Below are positions 1 to 5,883 of a stretch of 6,912 nucleotides of DNA, piece after piece; position 1 is the first letter of the stretch, and every line of letters starts with the position of its first letter. A program made the translations under genes and the position numbers. Under the pieces are notes generated by a model. The model saw only the letters and a program-made list of their open reading frames with translations, had not been told where the DNA came from and did not search any database. Location: contig CAYGRM010000359.1 in the NCBI GenBank assembly GCA_964352225.1, positions 1 to 6,912 of the forward strand, read 5' to 3'. This DNA is from CAJQQY01 sp964352225. GTDB taxonomy: Bacteria; Bacteroidota; Bacteroidia; Chitinophagales; Saprospiraceae.

Positions 1-90
1 GTGAGTTTTTCAAAGTATCACTTATCTTAATTATAGTATAATTTGCCCTTAAGTCTTTTTGTTCATTCAAATAGGAATTAGGGAATAGTA

Positions 91-216
91 TTTTAGACGC
101 TGACTTTTTATGAATTTTTTATGACCTTTTATGTTTAACATTATTCCAACCATTTTTTGCTGGCAAAAAAAACATCATAAAGTCATGAAAAATTCATAAA
201 AATTCAGCGTCTAAAA
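91..216. repeat. Long imperfect inverted repeat, candidate MITE or long hairpin
   Basis: The left arm (91-135) begins TTTTAGACGCTGA and the right arm (171-216) ends with the complement, TCAGCGTCTAAAA. Read from the outside inward, the first 40 positions of the arms agree at 36, and the next five agree after a one-base bulge. The 35-base centre (136-170) contains a smaller perfect inverted repeat, TTTTTTGC (153-160) against GCAAAAAA (163-170). The outer 10 bases of each arm are identical, the pattern expected of terminal inverted repeats in a miniature transposable element. No transposase is present and I cannot see a convincing target-site duplication. The alternative is a bidirectional terminator for an unseen upstream gene, but about 40 bp is far longer than such a stem needs. 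Confidence 0.75.
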
Positions 217-261
217 AAAATCGGTAAGTGGTTATTTTCGTACTTAATTGAAATTTTAATT

Positions 262-282
262 CTTCGTCAGCTTGCTGCGAGG
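262..282. repeat. Compact GC-richer hairpin
   Basis: CTTCG (262-266) pairs with CGAGG (278-282) and CAGC (268-271) pairs with GCTG (274-277), leaving one bulged T at 267 and a tiny central loop. It stands out as a GC-rich island in sequence that is otherwise nearly all A and T. Short palindromes built around a CAGCTTGCTG-like core could be dispersed intergenic repeats in such genomes. That is inference, since only one copy lies in this window. Confidence 0.4.
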
Positions 283-483
283 TAGTTTAATTAGTTTTTG
301 ATATAGTAATTACCCAATTGTTTTAAATTCCTTTTCCATAATTGGATTTGTATGGACAATCAACTAGCATAAATATTAAATTAATACTAATGTATCTAGG
401 AATAATTTCTAGTTGTATTTATGATTTTAGGCAAATCAAAAGTAAGGATGAAAACCTTAAAAAAAATAATTCTTAACAAGGTT

Positions 484-491
484 TATCTTTG
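484..491 (+). promoter_or_regulatory. Probable -7 promoter box (TATCTTTG) for the CorA gene
   Basis: TATCTTTG matches the Bacteroidota primary-sigma -7 consensus TAnnTTTG at every defined position. It lies 51 bp before the CorA start codon, which would give a leader of about 45 nt. No clear TTG -33 element sits at the usual distance upstream; that stretch is A-rich (459-468). A 7-bp inverted repeat, AAACCTT (452-458) with AAGGTTT (478-484), ends at the first base of the box. Confidence 0.4.
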
Positions 492-542
492 ACCAACCGT
501 TAGTCTCAATAAGACACCATATTCAAAGAATTGTAAATTAAT

Positions 543-1499
543 ATGATAGAATTATATCTAAAAACGAATGAAGTCAAGAAGCTAAATTCCATTAGTGAAA
601 TTAGCTATGAGGCTAAAGATATATTTAACATTCGCATCATTGACTCTACTGAAAATGTACTAAAAGAAATTTCTGATAAATTTGATATTGATATATCAAT
701 TTTTAATCAAAAGGAGGACATCGAAATAAGTTCTCATTATTTAAAATCTCTCGCCCAATTATCTTTTAACTTTTCTATTCCTAATTATAATTCGGAAACT
801 CTTTTTAAAGAGGAAGAAGTTTTTATCATCATCAAAAATGGGGTAGTCTATTATTTTTTGTCTTCCAATTTGGATGAGAATTTTGTAAATCTGACGAAAA
901 CCAGATATGACTTCACCAGTATAAATTTCAATTCTCATTTAGAACATTTTGTATTTCAAATCGGAATAATTTCAGATTATTATGCAGATTTGACAGAGAT
1001 TATTTCCAAAAGAGTAAAGCAGTTCTATGAGAACATTTTGCACTCAAAAGATTTTAAGGCAACCGACTTGGATTTAATCATGATCTTAAATTTTAATAAT
1101 CTGTTAATTAAAGAATCTATAAGTAATTTCCAGAGAATCCTACATTTACTCAAACAAAACAAATTTGAGGAAGAAACCATCACCAATCAGTTAAACTTAG
1201 AACTTGATGATATCGCTGTAATTTCAGATCATATTCAATTTAATTTTGACCGACTCGATGATCTGAAGGAAAACATCAATAGTAAAATTGAATTAGAACA
1301 AAATAATATATTTAGAACCTTAACTATTATAACTGTTTGTATCTCTTTACCTACATTGATTGCGGGTATTTATGGGATGAATTTTAAAAATATTCCAGAG
1401 TTAGATTGGATATACGGATACCCAACAGCAATTGGATTGATGATAATAAGCTTTATAGTCGCAATAGCTTATTTTAAAAGAAAGAAGTGGATTAAATAA
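543..1499 (+). CDS. corA: CorA-family divalent metal cation transporter
   Basis: This is a CorA-type channel, a family whose members form pentamers in the inner membrane and let Mg2+ (or Co2+/Ni2+) into the cell. The 318-residue length is normal for the family. Residues 1 to about 255 form the cytoplasmic part, rich in charged and helical sequence. The first membrane segment covers about 259-277 and runs into the signature Y-G-M-N (GMN at 278-280), followed by F-K-N-I-P-E-L, the usual family continuation of the selectivity loop. A second membrane segment covers about 293-311, and the protein ends in the basic tail KRKKWIK typical of the family. The ATG at 543 has an A/T-rich leader without a Shine-Dalgarno match. 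The large N-terminal domain is divergent, so the exact metal cannot be told from sequence. The gene appears monocistronic, with a promoter box at 484-491. Family assignment is firm; magnesium as the substrate is inferred from the family. Confidence 0.93.
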   Translation: MIELYLKTNEVKKLNSISEISYEAKDIFNIRIIDSTENVLKEISDKFDIDISIFNQKEDIEISSHYLKSLAQLSFNFSIPNYNSETLFKEEEVFIIIKNGVVYYFLSSNLDENFVNLTKTRYDFTSINFNSHLEHFVFQIGIISDYYADLTEIISKRVKQFYENILHSKDFKATDLDLIMILNFNNLLIKESISNFQRILHLLKQNKFEEETITNQLNLELDDIAVISDHIQFNFDRLDDLKENINSKIELEQNNIFRTLTIITVCISLPTLIAGIYGMNFKNIPELDWIYGYPTAIGLMIISFIVAIAYFKRKKWIK

Positions 1500-1629
1500 A
1501 TTCATTTTAGGAATTAATATTCCCCCTAACTCTCTCATTTTCAACTACTTATTCTAATCATAATTTTCCTTCAAAACTTTCCCAATAAAATGTTCTTTTC
1601 AGTTTTGAAAAATGTTATTTTTGCGGGCT

Positions 1630-4600
1630 ATGCGATTAAAAACATTAGAAATAAAGGGATTTAAAAGTTTCGCCAACGAAACTGTTATCAATTTCAGCGA
1701 AGACGTCATTGGAATTGTCGGGCCAAATGGTTCCGGGAAGTCAAATATTGTAGATGCGATTCGTTGGGTTTTGGGTGAGCAAAAGAGTAAAGAGTTACGT
1801 TTGGACAAGATGTCGAGCGTGATTTTTAACGGAACAAAAAAGAAGAAAAAAGGAAATACTGCTCAAGTTACCTTGACTTTTGAAAATACCAAAAATCTCC
1901 TACCTACCGAATATCACACCGTCTCTATCAGTCGTATTTTATATCGAAGTGGTGATTCCGAGTATCGCCTTAATGATGTGCCTTGTCGATTAAAAGATAT
2001 TACCACGTTATTTTTGGATACGGGGATTGGTTCCAATTCCTATGCGATCATCGCCTTAGGAATGGTTGATGATTTGTTGAATGACAAAGAAAATTCTCGT
2101 CGTAAAATGTTCGAACAAGCGGCTGGGATTTCAAAATATAAAAGGCGAAAGCACGAGACCCTGATTAAATTAAAAAATACTACTGACGATCTTGATCGGG
2201 TGGAAGATTTATTATTTGAAATTGAGGGAAACTTAAAATCGCTCGAAAAACAAGCTAAGCGAGCAAAAAAATACTACGAACTCAAAGATGATTATAAATC
2301 ATTGAGTATAGAATTAGCTAAATTTAAATTGTCTGCTTTTAGCGGAAAGAACAAAGAATTCGCAGAAAAAATCCAAGAGGAAGAAGATAACATTCGTGCA
2401 ATGGATGTTAAGCTGAGAAATATGGAGGCAACTTTGGAATCCGAGAAAAAATCAAATTTAGATTCTGAAAAATTGCTGTCTAATTCTCAGCGTGAATTAA
2501 ACGAGTTGGTAAATTCCATTCGAGAAATGGAAAATCAGAAAAATATTGCTGTACAAAAAGTTGGTTTTATCAATCAAAATAAAGCTAAACTGACGGAGCA
2601 AATTACTTCTGCCGATACCAAAGTGATCGAACTTCAAAAATCAATCGATCTCAATCGAAGCGAATTGAATTTGGACAAACAATTGGAAGAACAGCTTGAG
2701 GAGCAACTTGAAAAAGCAAAAACTGATTTAGACCAAATTAAAACCAATCATGGAGATTTAAAAACTGAGTTGGACGATTTTTTACAAAGCCAACAAATAG
2801 TCGAAAGGGAGATTTTTGAATTAGAAAAAAATAAGGCAATCAATGGCAATCAAATTGAAAATTTGACTGCCGAAATCCGAAGAAGTGCTGGAGATGTTGA
2901 AGGTCGGCAATCTGAGATTGGTTCTTTGGAAACCAAATTAACTGAGATTCGAGAAAGTGAATCTTTCAAAATAAATATGCTAAAGGCATTGGAAGAGGAA
3001 GAAACACAACGTCAAAAAGATATTGAAGCGGCAGAAAGTGAGTTGGAAGATTTGACTAAGCATATGACTGATGTCAATCGTTCGCTCGACTCCAAACGGA
3101 ATGAATATAAGTTGACTAAATCAATGGTAGATAATTTGGAGGGATTTCCAGAGTCTATTAAATTTTTGAAAAACCATAAAGATTGGGCAAAAAATGCTAC
3201 GCTGCTGTCGGATTTGATTTATGTAAATGAAGATGTTCGAGTTGCCATTGAAAACTATTTGACTCCATACTTGAATTACTATGTAGTTCAAAAAATGGAT
3301 GATGCTTTCGATGCAATTAAATTGTTAGGAAATTCTCAAAAAGGAAAAGCAAACTTTTTTGTTCTTGATGCTTTCCAAAATTATGTTCCTCCGATGACGA
3401 TGGTGCCTGGTACTCAGCGTGCCATTGACTTGGTACAAACGGACATGGAATATTTTAATATGTTCAGTCATTTATTGGAGAATGTAGTAATATCTGATTC
3501 CGATAATTTGCAGCCTGAACTAATTGATAAGAATATAACAATACTTTCACGGAGTGGGAGAGTGGTGCAAAAGAAGTATTCTATTTCAGGTGGTTCGGTA
3601 GGTCTGTTTGAAGGGAAAAAGATCGGGAGAAAGAAGAATTTGGAATTGTTGGAGCAAACGATCAAAAAATTAGAGAAGGAGGAAAATAAGTTTTCTACCG
3701 TTTTTTATAATTTAAAATCAAAAATAGAAAACCTAAAAGGTGCTAGAAAAGACCAGGTAATTTCAACAGAAAAAGATGCGTTAAGTCAAATCGCTCAAAA
3801 CAAAGTTTCGTTGATGACTCGGTTGGAAAATTTTGAATCTTTCATCACCGAGGTAAATGATAAAACTGCTCAAGCGCATAAGTTAATTGAAAGTTTGGTG
3901 GCAGCCAATGATCGTTTTGAACAAAGTCTTCTGGAAAAAAGGGCAGAAGCAGAAAACGCAAAAAAGCAGATTTCTGAAAAAGATGATGGTTATCGGGTGT
4001 TGGCAGATCAATTGAGTGCTGCATCCCAAGCCTATAATGAAAAAAATATTGAATTTATTCGTCAGCAAAATAAGGTGACGACCATTCAGCGAGATTTGAA
4101 ATTCAAAGAGTCCACTTTGGAGGAAACCAGATTCCGATTGACTCGAAACCAAAAAGTGCTGGAGGAAAGTTCAGAAGAATTAGACTTCTTAAAAGAAGAT
4201 ATTAATAAATTTGACGAAGAATTATTAGTCAATTATGGTATCAAAGAGGAGAAAGAAAAAAATCTTTCTGAGGCAGAGCAAATCTATTTTAAAGCCCGTG
4301 GAGGAATCAATGAAATTGACGATGAGCTAAGAAACTTGAATCGAAAAAAACAAAATTCGATTACTTTGCTTTCTTCTCTCAAAGAAAAATATAGCGAGTT
4401 AAAATTAAATATGGCTTCGATCGGTGAGCGATTAAAAATTGAATTTAATATTACCATTGATGATATCATCAATCAAGCTCCTGACGAAAATCAAAATGCC
4501 AAAGAATTAGAAGATAGAGTATCAAAACTCAAAAAGCGACTCGATACTTACGGAGAAATAAATCCGATGGCCGTCGAAGCCTATGATGAAATGAAAGTTC

Positions 4601-5187
4601 GTTACGATACTATTTCTGACCAACGGAATGATATATTAGAAGCAAAAAAATCCTTACTTGAAACGATTAAAGAAATCGAAAGCAAAGCGACTTCCCAATT
4701 TATGGAAGCCTTTGAAAAAGTAAGAACGTATTTCAAAGAGGCCTTCCGAACATTATTTTCGGAAGATGACGATTGTGATATTACCTTGGAAGATGAAGAA
4801 AATCCATTGGACTCCCGTATTCGAATTTTAGCGAAGCCAAAAGGAAAACGTCCTCAGTCAATTAGCCAATTATCAGGAGGGGAAAAGACCTTGACGGCAA
4901 CTGCTTTGTTGTTTTCCTTATACCTTTTGAAGCCAGCTCCATTCTGTATTTTCGATGAGGTGGATGCACCTTTGGATGATGCCAATATTGAAAAGTTTAA
5001 TAAAATCATTCGACGATTTTCAGTTGATTCTCAATTCATCATTGTCACTCACAATAAAATGACCATGGCAGCGGTGGATGTAATTTATGGAGTGTACATG
5101 GCTGAGCCTGGAGTTTCGGGAGTGAGTGAAGTTGACTTTAGAGATTTGGAGGAGACTAGCCAACTGGAGGAAATCATACAAAATTAG
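1630..5187 (+). CDS. smc: Chromosome segregation protein SMC
   Basis: SMC is the ATPase of the bacterial condensin complex. With ScpA and ScpB it forms a ring that extrudes DNA loops and helps separate sister chromosomes. Numbering from the ATG at 1630, the protein has 1185 residues, the usual family length. The N-terminal ATPase half opens with MRLKTLEIKGFKSFANE and carries Walker A GPNGSGKSN at 31-39. A first coiled coil runs from about 165 to 500. The hinge spans about 503-670 and ends in the glycine-rich segment ISGGSVGLFEGKKIG. A second coiled coil runs to about 1000. The C-terminal half has the ABC signature LSGGEK at 1081-1086, Walker B with FDEVD at 1108-1112, the D-loop PLDDAN, and the switch histidine in IVTHN (His1141). 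All catalytic motifs are intact. An in-frame ATG at 1612 would add MLFLRA. I prefer 1630 because SMC proteins normally begin right at this M-x-L-K-x-L-E-I motif, although the A-rich leader before 1612 is also plausible. No scpA or scpB lies nearby. Confidence 0.97.
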   Translation: MRLKTLEIKGFKSFANETVINFSEDVIGIVGPNGSGKSNIVDAIRWVLGEQKSKELRLDKMSSVIFNGTKKKKKGNTAQVTLTFENTKNLLPTEYHTVSISRILYRSGDSEYRLNDVPCRLKDITTLFLDTGIGSNSYAIIALGMVDDLLNDKENSRRKMFEQAAGISKYKRRKHETLIKLKNTTDDLDRVEDLLFEIEGNLKSLEKQAKRAKKYYELKDDYKSLSIELAKFKLSAFSGKNKEFAEKIQEEEDNIRAMDVKLRNMEATLESEKKSNLDSEKLLSNSQRELNELVNSIREMENQKNIAVQKVGFINQNKAKLTEQITSADTKVIELQKSIDLNRSELNLDKQLEEQLEEQLEKAKTDLDQIKTNHGDLKTELDDFLQSQQIVEREIFELEKNKAINGNQIENLTAEIRRSAGDVEGRQSEIGSLETKLTEIRESESFKINMLKALEEEETQRQKDIEAAESELEDLTKHMTDVNRSLDSKRNEYKLTKSMVDNLEGFPESIKFLKNHKDWAKNATLLSDLIYVNEDVRVAIENYLTPYLNYYVVQKMDDAFDAIKLLGNSQKGKANFFVLDAFQNYVPPMTMVPGTQRAIDLVQTDMEYFNMFSHLLENVVISDSDNLQPELIDKNITILSRSGRVVQKKYSISGGSVGLFEGKKIGRKKNLELLEQTIKKLEKEENKFSTVFYNLKSKIENLKGARKDQVISTEKDALSQIAQNKVSLMTRLENFESFITEVNDKTAQAHKLIESLVAANDRFEQSLLEKRAEAENAKKQISEKDDGYRVLADQLSAASQAYNEKNIEFIRQQNKVTTIQRDLKFKESTLEETRFRLTRNQKVLEESSEELDFLKEDINKFDEELLVNYGIKEEKEKNLSEAEQIYFKARGGINEIDDELRNLNRKKQNSITLLSSLKEKYSELKLNMASIGERLKIEFNITIDDIINQAPDENQNAKELEDRVSKLKKRLDTYGEINPMAVEAYDEMKVRYDTISDQRNDILEAKKSLLETIKEIESKATSQFMEAFEKVRTYFKEAFRTLFSEDDDCDITLEDEENPLDSRIRILAKPKGKRPQSISQLSGGEKTLTATALLFSLYLLKPAPFCIFDEVDAPLDDANIEKFNKIIRRFSVDSQFIIVTHNKMTMAAVDVIYGVYMAEPGVSGVSEVDFRDLEETSQLEEIIQN

Positions 5188-5210
5188 GTTTAAAAAAAAT
5201 ATTGGGTGTA

Positions 5211-5246
5211 AGAATGCATTTTGGATTAATTTCCAAAATGCATTCT
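5211..5246 (+). terminator. Strong hairpin after smc, probable terminator
   Basis: AGAATGCATTTTGGA (5211-5225) is perfectly complementary to TCCAAAATGCATTCT (5232-5246), giving a 15-bp stem with a six-base loop, TTAATT. It begins 24 bases after the smc stop codon. The sequence after the stem (CTATTTATG) is T-rich but lacks a clean run of T, so it is not a textbook intrinsic terminator. The position and perfect stem still make transcript termination or 3'-end protection the simplest role. Confidence 0.65.
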
Positions 5247-5290
5247 CTATTTATGTTAGGTTTTACTTATATTTATAAAATAATAAAGCA

Positions 5291-5862
5291 ATAAAAAAAA
5301 ATATACTCACCACATTTCTTCTTTTTATATTCTTTTTTTCAAATGGATTTAGCCAACAGAAGCCTCGAATCATTGAATATACTGAATCTTTTCGATCAGC
5401 AAATGAAGATACTTAAAAAAACAAAAAGAAGAGTTGTTAACGTATAACTTTGATCCTCCAACCTTCAATCCTAATTATGATAATACGATTCATTATAAAA
5501 ATACTTGTGAGGGAATTTTAGAGTTAAAAGAAATAGTAAATGTATCAGCATTTATTAGTAAAGAGGAATTTCTTTATGAGGGAAAAAATGAATGTATTAA
5601 TTTTGAAAATGAAAATTTAAATATCCAAATTTATCCGAATCCTTCAAGTGGATACTTTGACATTTATAGTTCAATTTTTCAATCAGGGGATACTAGAATT
5701 ATAGTGTATTCCATGGACGGGAAAGTACTGTTACAAAAAACTGAAAGAAGTAGATCCGCTTCTTCAGCCATAGATTTATCTTTTCTTCAAAATGGTTTTC
5801 ACATTTTACAATTAAGAAATGGAGATCATTTTGTCAAGTCAAAAATTGTGATTGCTAAATAG
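5291..5862 (+). pseudogene. Decayed copy of the downstream T9SS-exported protein gene
   Basis: Reading from 5291 gives ATA where a start codon should be, then a secretion-signal-like segment KKNILTTFLLFIFFFSNGFS followed by QQKPRIIEYTE, ending at TAA 5414-5416. It matches the start of the neighbour at 5884 (FFQNGISQTEPREIKYI). The next frame, open from 5407, continues YLKKQKEELLTYNF and then KNTCEG, YEGKNEC and IQIYPNP. These align with IKKNTEVWNY, QNSCEG, YEGINEC and IEVYP near the visible end of the neighbour. The copy therefore has a start codon changed from ATG to ATA, a frameshift within 5407-5414, and about 230 codons of the middle deleted relative to the neighbour. Without its signal peptide joined in frame, the sorting domain could not reach the periplasm, so this copy should be non-functional. 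It ends 21 bp before the ATG of the intact copy and may still be transcribed as its leader. A sequencing error could explain the frameshift, but not the deletion. Confidence 0.75.
5434..5862 (+). CDS. Residual open segment with T9SS type A C-terminal sorting domain
   Basis: This is the longest open piece of the decayed gene and the part an automatic gene caller would probably report, from a TTG codon at 5434 (142 residues). Residues 24-53 carry the cysteine module CEG to NEC (C-X28-C). From about residue 61 (nt 5614) the segment has the hallmarks of a type A sorting domain: IYPNPSSGYF, then a beta-rich stretch with VYSMDGKVLLQK, then LQNGFHILQLRNG and the terminal KSKIVIAK. In working proteins this domain directs a Sec-exported cargo through the T9SS outer-membrane channel and is then removed. 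Here no signal peptide precedes it in frame, so the product, if made, would stay in the cytoplasm. I judge it a gene remnant rather than a functional gene; it is listed separately because the domain itself is well preserved. Confidence 0.4.
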   Translation: MLTYNFDPPTFNPNYDNTIHYKNTCEGILELKEIVNVSAFISKEEFLYEGKNECINFENENLNIQIYPNPSSGYFDIYSSIFQSGDTRIIVYSMDGKVLLQKTERSRSASSAIDLSFLQNGFHILQLRNGDHFVKSKIVIAK

Positions 5863-5883
5863 TTTTAATAAAAAATAGGTGAA

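Larger units (their letters stand above)
1..542. other. AT-rich intergenic region without a gene
   Basis: No reading frame of useful length or recognisable protein is visible on either strand, and I see no tRNA or rRNA. Its contents, entered separately where supportable, are a long inverted repeat at 91-216, a short GC-richer hairpin at 262-282, and a probable promoter box at 484-491. Positions 1-90 may be the tail or flank of a gene outside the window; a TATAAT string at 37-42 sits there but has no gene in range to serve. Positions 283-450 show nothing beyond A/T-rich sequence. Confidence 0.7.

Noticed and set aside
37..45. TATAAT and TTTG strings resembling a promoter
   Set aside because: TA and TTTG are separated by three bases instead of two, and no gene lies within reach downstream.
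343..350. TGGATTTG as a second promoter -7 box, with TTG at 318-320
   Set aside because: It misses one consensus base, the spacing to TTG is only roughly right, and it would imply a leader of nearly 190 nt before the CorA gene. The box at 484-491 is the better candidate.
1507..1529. Possible terminator hairpin after the CorA gene (TTAGGAAT with ATTCC-CC-CTAA)
   Set aside because: The stem is only 4-5 continuous A/T-rich pairs plus a bulge, and no T-run follows. It is too weak to call.
1599..1808. Minus-strand open frames opposite smc (also 3468-3665, 3883-4152, 4284-4472)
   Set aside because: All lie within the well-supported smc gene, show no recognisable domain, and have the composition expected of antisense shadows.
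2677..2715. Short internal repeat in SMC (EQLEEQLEE-like)
   Set aside because: It fits ordinary heptad-like coiled-coil sequence in the SMC arm, and the codons differ between copies. It is not a DNA-level tandem repeat of note.
5407..5425. Programmed frameshift joining the two halves of the remnant
   Set aside because: The A-run that could be slippery (5415-5420) lies after the frame has already met its TAA at 5414, and the missing middle and ATA start point to decay instead.
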